From Streptomyces sp. CB02980 (GTDB lineage: Bacteria; Actinomycetota; Actinomycetes; Streptomycetales; Streptomycetaceae): a DNA stretch of 64,000 nt. The stretch spans positions 309,907-373,906 of the forward strand of contig NZ_JACSCH020000007.1 of the NCBI RefSeq assembly GCF_014451325.2. Reading direction: 5' to 3'. The notes beneath the pieces are model-generated. The model had not been told where the DNA came from and ran no database searches. It saw only the letters and a program-made list of their open reading frames with translations. Numbering within the stretch: the first letter of the stretch is position 1; every line of letters begins with the position of its first letter. A program made the position numbers and the translations under genes. Shown here in pieces: positions 42,913 to 50,044 of this stretch.

Positions 42913-43784
42913 CCACCGCACCGCCACCCACCGCCCCCCGCGCCGGGCTCGCCCTGGCCGGGGCGGCGCTGTGCGTTCTCGCCGCGCTGCTCATCGGCTT
43001 CGCCGCCAACCTCACCGTCGTCGGACACCTCCAGCACGCCCGCGAGCAGTCCACCGCCTACGACGACCTGCGTGAGCAACTCGCCCTCGGCACCGCCCCG
43101 GTGGGGCAGCTCACCTTCGACGGGAAGCCCCTCGCACCCGGCGCCCCCGTCGCCCTGCTCCGCATCCCCGCGCTCGGACTCCGCGAGGTCGTCGCCGAGG
43201 GCACCACCTCCGAGGTCCTCATGTCGGGCCCCGGACACCGCCGGGACACCGCCCTGCCCGGCCAGTCCGGCACCAGCGTGATCATGGGCCGCAAGTGGGG
43301 CTACGGCAGCCCCTTCAACGACGTGCACCGGCTGCCGAACGGCGCCCGCGTCGAGGTGACCACCGGTCAGGGCAGGGCCGTGTACGAGGTGACGGGCGTC
43401 CGGCACCCCGGCGACCCCAACCCCACGGCCCTCGGCCAGGGCCAGGGACGACTCACCCTCATGACCGCGAGCGGCGGCGCGTACACCCCGGAGGACGTCG
43501 TCCGGATCGACGCCCGGCTCATCGGCGCGACCCAGCCGAGCCCGCCCCGGCCGCTGCGCCCCGGCTGGATCACGGCCGCCGAGAAGCCCCTCGCGGGCGA
43601 CCCCGACGCCTGGCCCGGGATCTTCCTCGGCGCCCAGGCGCTGCTGCTCGCCGCCCTGCTCACCGTCCTCGCCCGCCGCCGCTGGGGAAACCGCCAGACC
43701 TGGGTCACCGCCGTCCCGGTCCTCGTCGCCCTGGGTGTCCTCGTCTCCGGCGAGCTGACCAGGCTCCTGCCCAACCTCCTCTGA
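42909..43784 (+). CDS. Sortase-fold membrane protein lacking catalytic His and Cys (pseudosortase)
   Basis: This 291-residue protein has an N-terminal membrane segment, a class E-like sortase domain (IPALGLREVVAEGT, then SPFNDVHRLPNGARVEV, EVTGVRHPGDP) and two C-terminal membrane segments. The catalytic His of the G-H-R motif is Arg128 (VIMGRKWGYG) and the catalytic Cys of TLxTC is Ala187 (LTLMTASGG); only a candidate Arg near VVRIDARL remains. It is therefore unlikely to be a transpeptidase. Its gene overlaps the LASTG protein stop and precedes pstB by 19 nt. It might guide surface proteins to the transporter or to an active sortase encoded elsewhere. Confidence 0.88.
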   Translation: MTTAPPPTAPRAGLALAGAALCVLAALLIGFAANLTVVGHLQHAREQSTAYDDLREQLALGTAPVGQLTFDGKPLAPGAPVALLRIPALGLREVVAEGTTSEVLMSGPGHRRDTALPGQSGTSVIMGRKWGYGSPFNDVHRLPNGARVEVTTGQGRAVYEVTGVRHPGDPNPTALGQGQGRLTLMTASGGAYTPEDVVRIDARLIGATQPSPPRPLRPGWITAAEKPLAGDPDAWPGIFLGAQALLLAALLTVLARRRWGNRQTWVTAVPVLVALGVLVSGELTRLLPNLL

Positions 43785-43803
43785 CCGCTGTGGAGTTCAC
43801 ACC

Positions 43804-44646
43804 GTGACCGATCTCGTCGACACCGTCACCCTGCCGCCCGTGCCGGACGGCGGCACGACGGCCCCGTCCCGGGCCGCCGCCCTCGAAGCCGACTCCGTCT
43901 CCGCCTGGTTCGGCGACCGCAAGGTCCTCGACCGGGTCTCGCTCGCCATGCCCGCCCGTGAGGTCACCGCCCTCATCGGCCCCTCCGGCTGCGGCAAGTC
44001 GACCTTCCTGCGCATCCTCAACCGGATGCACGAACTCACCGGCACCGCCTCGCTCGCCGGCCGGGTCCTCCTCGACGGCGCCGACATCTACGACCGGGGC
44101 CGTCGCATCACCCACGCCCGCCGCGAGATCGGCATGGTCTTCCAGAAGCCCAACCCGTTCCCCGCGATGTCCCTGTACGAGAACGTCCTCGCCGGACTGA
44201 AGCTCGGCGGCATCCGGGCCGGCAGGGAGGCCAAGGACGACCTCGTCGAGGAGTGCCTGACCCGGGCCGGCCTCTGGAACGAGGTCAGGGACCGGCTGCG
44301 GCAGCCCGGCGGGGCGCTCTCCGGCGGCCAGCAGCAGCGCCTGTGCATCGCCCGCTCGCTCGCCGTCCGCCCCCGCGTCCTGCTGATGGACGAGCCCTGC
44401 TCGGCGCTCGACCCGACCTCCACCCGGCGCGTCGAGGAGACCATCGCCGAGCTGAAGTCGGAGGTCACCGTCGTCATCGTCACCCACAACATGCAGCAGG
44501 CGGCCCGCGTCTCCGACTCCTGCGCCTTCTTCCTCGCCGAGCAGGGCACCCCCGGCGTGATCGTCGAGCAGGGACCCACCGAGACGGTGTTCGGCTCCCC
44601 GACCGACCCGCGCACCGCCGACTACGTCAACGGCCGCTTCGGCTGA
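43804..44646 (+). CDS. pstB: Pst-type ABC transporter ATPase, PstB-like
   Basis: This 280-residue ATPase has Walker A GPSGCGKST, signature LSGGQQQRLCIA, Walker B LLMDEPCSALDP and the H-loop VTHNMQQA, as in PstB. The N-terminal 25 residues are a Pro/Ala extension. It is encoded at the far end of the cluster from its presumed permeases (33639-35994), co-transcribed with the pseudosortase gene. It probably powers the cluster's own permeases; the genome's housekeeping PstB would be elsewhere. Confidence 0.9.
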   Translation: MTDLVDTVTLPPVPDGGTTAPSRAAALEADSVSAWFGDRKVLDRVSLAMPAREVTALIGPSGCGKSTFLRILNRMHELTGTASLAGRVLLDGADIYDRGRRITHARREIGMVFQKPNPFPAMSLYENVLAGLKLGGIRAGREAKDDLVEECLTRAGLWNEVRDRLRQPGGALSGGQQQRLCIARSLAVRPRVLLMDEPCSALDPTSTRRVEETIAELKSEVTVVIVTHNMQQAARVSDSCAFFLAEQGTPGVIVEQGPTETVFGSPTDPRTADYVNGRFG

Positions 44647-44734
44647 CGGGCCGGGAGGGCTCGCCCCGGGCGTACGCCCCCGGCGTGCGGGAGTCGTCTG
44701 GCGTCATGTGCCGTACGGGGTTCACCCGGACGGC

Positions 44735-44771
44735 CGAAGGGCCGGTACGGAGACTCCGTACCGGCCCTTCG
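44735..44771. terminator. Bidirectional terminator after pstB
   Basis: CGAAGGGCCGGTACGG (44735-44750) and its exact complement (44756-44771) enclose AGACT, between the convergent pstB and phospho-sugar mutase genes. Confidence 0.9.
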
Positions 44772-44791
44772 ACCGTGGCTCTCGCGGCGGA

Positions 44792-46447
44792 TCAGAGTCC
44801 GGCCGCGGCCGACAGGTCCCGCTTGATCGCCACCAGCACCTCGTCGGCCGTCGCCCGCGCAGGCGCGAGGTCGACCGCCGCGGCGACCGGCACCACGACC
44901 TCCAGGTAGCACTTGAGCTTGGGCTCCGTACCGCTCGGGCGGACGATCACCCGGCCCTTGTAGTCGCCCTCCAGGTGGTAGCGCAGCCCGTCCGTCGGGG
45001 GCAGCGACTCCGTGCCCTTCGTCAGGTCCTCCGCCGACACGACCGTCAGACCGGCGAGCGAGACCGGCGGCCGCTCGCGCAGCGCCGTCATGGCGTTCGC
45101 GATGATGCTCAGGTCCTCGACCCGCACCGACAGCTGGTCCGTGGCGTGCAGCCCGTGCGCGATCGCCAGGTCGTCGAGCAGGTCGGTCAGCGTCCGGCCC
45201 TGCTCCTTGAGCACCGACGCCAGCTCGGTCACGAGCAGCGCCGCCGTGATGCCGTCCTTGTCGCGGACGCCCTCCGGGTCGACGCAGTAGCCGAGCGCCT
45301 CCTCGTAGCCGTACCGCAGGCCCTCGACGCGGGCGATCCACTTGAAGCCGGTCAGCGTCTCCTCGTGGCCGACGCCCGCGGCCTCCGCGATCCGGCCGAG
45401 CAGCGAGGACGACACGATCGACTCGGCGAACACGCCCGTCGCGCCCTTGTGCACCAGGTGTGCGGCGAGCAGCGCACCCACCTCGTCGCCGCGGAGCATC
45501 CGCCAGCCGCCCACGACGGTCGCGTCGGGCACGGCCACGGCGCAGCGGTCGGCGTCCGGGTCGTTGGCGATGATCAGGTCGGGGTCCACGGCCCGGGCCG
45601 CCTCGAAGGCGAGGTCCATGGCCCCCGGCTCCTCCGGGTTCGGGAACGCGACCGTCGGGAACGCCGGGTCGGGCTCGGCCTGCGCGGCGACGAGCGCGGG
45701 CGGCGGGAAGCCGGCCCGGGCGAAAGCGGCCGTCAGGACGTCCTTGCCGACGCCGTGCATGGCCGTGTAGACGGTCCGCGCGGTGCGGGGGGACCCGGGG
45801 GTCAGGACGGCGTCCGTACGCTCCAGGTAGGCGTTCAGGACCTCGTCGCCGAGGGTCTCCCAGCCGGCCTCCGGGCGGGGCACGTCGTGCAGCGAGCGGA
45901 TCGCGTCGATCTCGGCGGCGATCTCCGCGTCGGCGGGCGGCACGATCTGCGAGCCGTCGCCCAGGTAGACCTTGTAGCCGTTGTCGCGCGGCGGGTTGTG
46001 GCTCGCGGTCACCTCGACGCCGGCGACGGCGCCCAGATGCCTTATGGCGTACGCGAGGACGGGCGTCGGCAGCGGGCGGGGGAGGAGCGCGGCGCGCAGG
46101 CCGGCGCCGGTCATCACGGCGGCGGTGTCGCGCGCGAAGTCGGCCGACTTGTAGCGGGCGTCGTAGCCGACGACGACGAGACCGCCCTCCTGGCCCTTCG
46201 CCCTGAGGTACGCGGCGAGGCCGGCGGCGGCGCGGATGACGACCGAGCGGTTCATCCGCATGGGCCCGGCGCCCAGCTCACCGCGGAGCCCGGCGGTGCC
46301 GAACTGGAGGGTGCCGCTGAAACGGGCGGCGAGCTCGTTGCTCGTGCCGGCGTCGATGAGCTTCGCGAGTTCCTCGCGGGTCTCACTGTCGGGGTCCTCG
46401 GCGAGCCAGGCCTTGGCCCGGGCGAGGAGGTCGTCGTCCTGCGTCAC
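44792..46447 (-). CDS. Phospho-sugar mutase, probable phosphopentomutase role
   Basis: This 551-residue alpha-D-phosphohexomutase superfamily enzyme has phosphoserine loop TASHNPPRDNGYKVY, metal loop DPDADR, sugar loop GDEVG and phosphate loop RPSGTEPK. The length and FGTAGLRGELGAGP place it in the PGM2-like group, which includes phosphopentomutases. With deoA, PNP and deoC in the window and no deoB-type gene seen, converting (deoxy)ribose 1-phosphate to the 5-phosphate is a sensible role. Its own upstream region holds a repeat element and no regulon palindrome. GTG 46447 follows AAAGG. Confidence 0.88.
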   Translation of the reverse strand: MTQDDDLLARAKAWLAEDPDSETREELAKLIDAGTSNELAARFSGTLQFGTAGLRGELGAGPMRMNRSVVIRAAAGLAAYLRAKGQEGGLVVVGYDARYKSADFARDTAAVMTGAGLRAALLPRPLPTPVLAYAIRHLGAVAGVEVTASHNPPRDNGYKVYLGDGSQIVPPADAEIAAEIDAIRSLHDVPRPEAGWETLGDEVLNAYLERTDAVLTPGSPRTARTVYTAMHGVGKDVLTAAFARAGFPPPALVAAQAEPDPAFPTVAFPNPEEPGAMDLAFEAARAVDPDLIIANDPDADRCAVAVPDATVVGGWRMLRGDEVGALLAAHLVHKGATGVFAESIVSSSLLGRIAEAAGVGHEETLTGFKWIARVEGLRYGYEEALGYCVDPEGVRDKDGITAALLVTELASVLKEQGRTLTDLLDDLAIAHGLHATDQLSVRVEDLSIIANAMTALRERPPVSLAGLTVVSAEDLTKGTESLPPTDGLRYHLEGDYKGRVIVRPSGTEPKLKCYLEVVVPVAAAVDLAPARATADEVLVAIKRDLSAAAGL

Positions 46448-46509
46448 GGTGTGCCTTTCGGGGGGAGGCGAGCGGCGGGTGGGTGCGGGGTGGGCCGCTG
46501 CGCGGAGCT

Positions 46510-46678
46510 TTTCCCCACCCCGCCCCTTCCCGAACCGGGGCTCCGCCCCGGACCCCGCGCCTCAAACGCCGGCGGGGCTGGAAAATCCAGCCCGCCCGGC
46601 GTTTGAGGGCACGGCCGCAGGCCGTACGGGGGTCCGGGGGCAGAGCCCCCGGTTACGGGAAGGGGCGGGGTGGGGAAA
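46510..46678. repeat. Nested palindromic intergenic element
   Basis: The outer arms (46510-46532 and 46656-46678) form a 23-bp perfect inverted repeat beginning TTTCCCCACCCCG. Inside lie GGGGCTCCGCCCCGG-type and CCGGGGG/CCCCCGG arms, and a central repeat with CCTCAAACGCC (46560) against GGCGTTTGAGG (46598-46608) and GGCTGGA against TCCAGCC. The sequence type recurs between genes in many Streptomyces genomes, to my recollection. No coding capacity. Confidence 0.85.
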
Positions 46679-46714
46679 GAGGCCCCGCGCAGCGGCCCCG
46701 GCGAGCCGGGAGGC

Positions 46715-47518
46715 TCAGATCCGGTCGAGGACGCTCGTCAGGAGCTCGCCCATGCGGGCGGCCGAGTCGCGGCCCGCCTGGAGGACCTCCTCGTGGTTCA
46801 GCGGCTCGCCCGAGAGCCCCGCCGCCAGGTTGGTGACCAGGGAGATGCCGAGGACCTCGGCACCCGCCTCGCGCGCGGCGATGGCTTCGAGGACGGTGGA
46901 CATGCCGACCAGGTCGCCGCCGAGCACGCGGACCATGTTGATCTCGGCCGGGGTCTCGTAGTGCGGGCCGGGGAACTGCACGTAGACGCCCTCTTCGAGG
47001 GTCTCGTCGACCTCCTTGCACAGCGCGCGCAGCCGCGGCGAGTACAGGTCGGTGAGGTCGACGAAGTTCGCGCCGACGATCGGGGAGGCGGCCGTCAGGT
47101 TGAGGTGGTCGCTGATGAGGACCGGCTGGCCGGGGCGCATGCCCTCGCGCAGGCCGCCGCAGCCGTTGGTCAGGATGATCGTCTTGCAGCCGGCGGCGAC
47201 GGCGGTGCGGACGCCGTGGGCGACGGAGGCGACGCCGCGGCCCTCGTAGAAGTGGGTGCGGCCGAGGAAGACGAGGGCGCGCTTCTCGCCGATCTTGTAC
47301 GAGCGGACCTTTCCGCCGTGGCCCTCGACGGCGGGCGGCGGGAAGCCGGGCAGGTCGGTCACCGGGAACTCGGCCTCGGGGGCACCGAGGGCGTCGACTG
47401 CGGGCGCCCAGCCCGAGCCCATGACCAGGGCGACGTCGTGGTTCTCGACTCCGGTCAGCTCGCGAAGACGTGCGGCAGCGGCCTCGGCGGCCTCGTACGG
47501 GGTGGCAGTTGCGTTCAC
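46715..47518 (-). CDS. Purine nucleoside phosphorylase
   Basis: This 267-residue trimeric-type enzyme phosphorolyses inosine and guanosine. Visible are the phosphate site MGSGW and GRTHFYEG, the base loop TNGCGGLREGM and the signature VYVQFPGPHYETPAEI with MSTVLEAIAA. It processes the inosine made by adenosine deaminase and gives ribose 1-phosphate for the mutase next door. GTG 47518 starts the N-terminal MNATATPYEAAEAAA. The regulon palindrome lies 81 nt upstream. Confidence 0.94.
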   Translation of the reverse strand: MNATATPYEAAEAAAARLRELTGVENHDVALVMGSGWAPAVDALGAPEAEFPVTDLPGFPPPAVEGHGGKVRSYKIGEKRALVFLGRTHFYEGRGVASVAHGVRTAVAAGCKTIILTNGCGGLREGMRPGQPVLISDHLNLTAASPIVGANFVDLTDLYSPRLRALCKEVDETLEEGVYVQFPGPHYETPAEINMVRVLGGDLVGMSTVLEAIAAREAGAEVLGISLVTNLAAGLSGEPLNHEEVLQAGRDSAARMGELLTSVLDRI

Positions 47519-47599
47519 TGACTCTCTCGCCTCGGGGAGGGGGGTCCGAGGCTGGCCCCGGACGGATTTGATACGCGCAGAAGCGTAGCCGGAGTTTGC

Positions 47600-47611
47600 C
47601 TACGCGCGTAG
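47600..47611. promoter_or_regulatory. Nucleoside-regulon palindrome, copy 5 (CTACGCGCGTAG)
   Basis: This perfect 12-bp palindrome lies 81 nt upstream of the purine nucleoside phosphorylase start. A broken half-match, TACGCGC at 47572-47578 followed by GCGTAG at 47583-47588, lies between it and the gene. Confidence 0.78.
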
Positions 47612-47728
47612 ATGACGATGCCGACGGACATGCGATCGTTGTCTTGTCGTTTCCGACGAATGGCACAAGGGAGGAGTCACCTTCGTCCCTCGGTGGTTCC
47701 CACACCCCCGGCCGATTTCGCACCGGCC

Positions 47729-48166
47729 TCAGCAGGGACGCTTGCGCAACTCCATCACGTAGTCGTGCGGCGCGCCCGCCGACTCGGCCGCGTCGGCGAC
47801 CTCGCCCAGGTACCGCGCCGACGGCAGCCCGCCCTCGTACGCGTTGAGGACGTACAACCAGGCCGGCTCCTCGCCGTCCAGGGTGTGCACCCGGACCCGC
47901 ATCCGGCGGTAGATGTCGAGCCCGACGCCCTCCCAGCGGTCCATGGATTCCTCGTCCATCGGCGCGATGTCGTACAGCGCCACGAAGACCTGGGAGCGCG
48001 GGGCCTCCACGATCGTGGCCAGCGCGCCGTCCCAGCCCATCTGCTCGCCGCCGAAGGTGAGCCGCCAGCCGTTGAGCCAGCCGGTGCCGCGCAGTGGGGA
48101 GTGCGGTGCGCGGCGGCTCATCAGCCGCGCGTCGAGGTTGCCGGCGAAAGCGGCGTAGAGCGACAT
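47729..48166 (-). CDS. Gamma-glutamylcyclotransferase-like protein
   Basis: This 145-residue GGCT-fold protein starts SLYAAFAGNLDARLM, a form of the YxxYGxN nucleotide-like loop, and contains the typical LNGWRLTFGG, a VALYDI strand and YRRMRVRVHTLDG. Family members cyclise gamma-glutamyl amines. ATG 48166 is the natural start. Its end is followed by a short gap shared with the PNP promoter region. Confidence 0.82.
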   Translation of the reverse strand: MSLYAAFAGNLDARLMSRRAPHSPLRGTGWLNGWRLTFGGEQMGWDGALATIVEAPRSQVFVALYDIAPMDEESMDRWEGVGLDIYRRMRVRVHTLDGEEPAWLYVLNAYEGGLPSARYLGEVADAAESAGAPHDYVMELRKRPC

Positions 48167-48282
48167 GGGACCGAGGGTACGGGAGGGGGTGGGGTGTCCG
48201 GAGAACTCCGAGGTGGGGGCCGTGGGGTGCGTCCACGGGGCGCGTGCACCCCTTCGGAGGCCCCGGCGTGAGGCCGCGCCGG

Positions 48283-48338
48283 GCGTGCGGGAGAATGGGG
48301 TACGCACTTGAAGCGTGCGGGACAATGGCGTACGCACT
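48283..48338. repeat. Two direct repeats of 26 bp upstream of the dehydrogenase gene
   Basis: GCGTGCGGGAGAATGGGG plus TACGCACT (48283-48308) recurs as GCGTGCGGGACAATGGCG plus TACGCACT (48313-48338), period 30 bp with two mismatches. They lie 55-110 nt before the GTG at 48393 and may be promoter or operator duplications. The rest of 48167-48392 carries no gene. Confidence 0.7.
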
Positions 48339-48392
48339 GCATCCCAGCGGGGGGACCCCCCGGCAGAACGAGAGCGCGAGGCGTAGATCCCA

Positions 48393-49832
48393 GTGACCCG
48401 GATCGTGATCATCGGCGGCGGACCCGGCGGATACGAGGCGGCCCTGGTGGGCGCCCAACTCGGCGCGGAGGTGACCGTCGTCGACTGCGACGGCCTCGGC
48501 GGCGCGTCCGTCCTGACCGACTGCGTTCCCTCCAAGACCCTGATCGCCACCGCCGAGGTGATGACCACCTTCGACTCCTCGTACGAGGAGCTCGGCATCA
48601 TCGTCGCGGACGACACCCCGCACGTGGAGCAGGCCGCCCGTGTCGTGGGCGTGGACCTCGGCAAGGTCAACCGGCGGGTGAAGCGCCTCGCGCTCGCCCA
48701 GTCGCACGACATCACCGCATCCGTCACCCGGGCCGGCGCCCGGGTGCTGCGCGGCCGCGGCCGGCTCTCCGGCCGGCAGGCGATGGACGGCTCCCGCCAG
48801 GTGATCGTCACGGCCGCCGACGGCACGGAGGAGACGCTGACCGCGGACGCCGTGCTGATCGCGACCGGCGGCCACCCGCGCGAGGTGCCGGACGCCAAGC
48901 CGGACGGCGAGCGCATCCTGAACTGGACGCAGGTCTACGACCTCAAGGAGCTCCCCGAGGAGCTCATCGTGGTCGGTTCCGGTGTGACGGGTGCCGAGTT
49001 CGCCGGTGCCTACCAGGCCCTCGGCTCCCGGGTGACCCTGGTGTCCTCCCGCGACCGCGTGCTCCCCGGCGAGGACCCGGACGCCGCCGCCGTCCTGGAG
49101 GACGTGTTCCGCCGCCGCGGCATGAACGTCATGGCCCGCTCCCGCGCCGAGTCCGCCAAGCGGGTCGGCGACCGGGTCGAGGTCACCCTCGCGGACGGCC
49201 GGGTCATCTCCGGCACGCACTGTCTGATGGCGGTCGGCGCGATCCCGAATTCGGCCGGAATGGGCTTGGAGGAGGCGGGGGTCAAACTGAAGGACTCCGG
49301 TCACATCTGGACCGACAGGGTCTCCCGTACGACCGCCCCCGGCGTGTACGCGGCGGGTGACGTGACCGGTGTCTTCGCGCTCGCCTCGGTGGCCGCCATG
49401 CAGGGCCGTATCGCGATGTACCACTTCCTCGGCGACGCGGTGGCCCCGCTCAACCTGAAGACCGTCTCGTCGAACGTCTTCACCGACCCCGAGATCGCCA
49501 CCGTCGGCTACACGCAGGCCGACGTGGACGCGGGCAAGATCGACGCCAAGGTCGTCAAGCTGCCGCTGCTGCGCAACCCGCGCGCGAAGATGCAGGGCAT
49601 CCGGGACGGCTTCGTCAAGATCTTCTGCCGTCCGGGCACCGGGATCGTGGTCGGCGGCTGTGTCGTCGCGCCGAAGGCGAGCGAACTGATCCATCCGATC
49701 TCGATCGCGGTCGACAACAATCTGACGGTCGAACAGATCGCAAATGCTTTCACCGTGTACCCCTCCCTGTCGGGTTCGATCGCGGAAGTGGCACGGCAGT
49801 TGCACACCCGGAAGTCCGCGGGCGAGGTCTGA
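48393..49832 (+). CDS. NAD(P)H-quinone dehydrogenase (LpdA type)
   Basis: This 479-residue flavoprotein disulfide reductase homologue has an FAD loop IIGGGPGGYEAA, NAD loop VVGSGVTGAEFA and dimerisation domain. The redox motif that would be CxxxxC reads GGASVLTDCVPSK, so only one Cys remains and lipoamide reduction is impossible. Mycobacterial LpdA (Rv3303c) has the same feature and reduces quinones. The DeoR regulator follows on the same strand after 212 nt. Confidence 0.9.
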   Translation: MTRIVIIGGGPGGYEAALVGAQLGAEVTVVDCDGLGGASVLTDCVPSKTLIATAEVMTTFDSSYEELGIIVADDTPHVEQAARVVGVDLGKVNRRVKRLALAQSHDITASVTRAGARVLRGRGRLSGRQAMDGSRQVIVTAADGTEETLTADAVLIATGGHPREVPDAKPDGERILNWTQVYDLKELPEELIVVGSGVTGAEFAGAYQALGSRVTLVSSRDRVLPGEDPDAAAVLEDVFRRRGMNVMARSRAESAKRVGDRVEVTLADGRVISGTHCLMAVGAIPNSAGMGLEEAGVKLKDSGHIWTDRVSRTTAPGVYAAGDVTGVFALASVAAMQGRIAMYHFLGDAVAPLNLKTVSSNVFTDPEIATVGYTQADVDAGKIDAKVVKLPLLRNPRAKMQGIRDGFVKIFCRPGTGIVVGGCVVAPKASELIHPISIAVDNNLTVEQIANAFTVYPSLSGSIAEVARQLHTRKSAGEV

Positions 49833-50044
49833 CACCCCCGGGGCAGTCCTCCGGTGCACGGCTCCCGCCTGCGGGAACGGTTCGCCGACTCGGACAACCC
49901 CCGGCAAGGCGGGGCATAGCCCTGGCGCACGACGGATCAACGGCGGGGTCTCCCATACCACTTGGAGGCCCCGTCTGTGTGCATCTTCTGCAATTCGGCG
50001 CATAGTGCTGAAAACTATCGGCCGGTCACGTTACTGTCAGTTTC

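Noticed and set aside
29944..44646. Genomic island or prophage
   Set aside because: No integrase, transposase, tRNA attachment site, direct-repeat ends or base composition shift were seen, so it is only noted as a possible insertion by gene order.
50026..50041. AfsQ1 box before the DeoR-type gene (GTCAC-GTTACT-GTCAG)
   Set aside because: The second half is GTCAG rather than GTnAC and the sequence does not share the ACGCC core of the two good sites.
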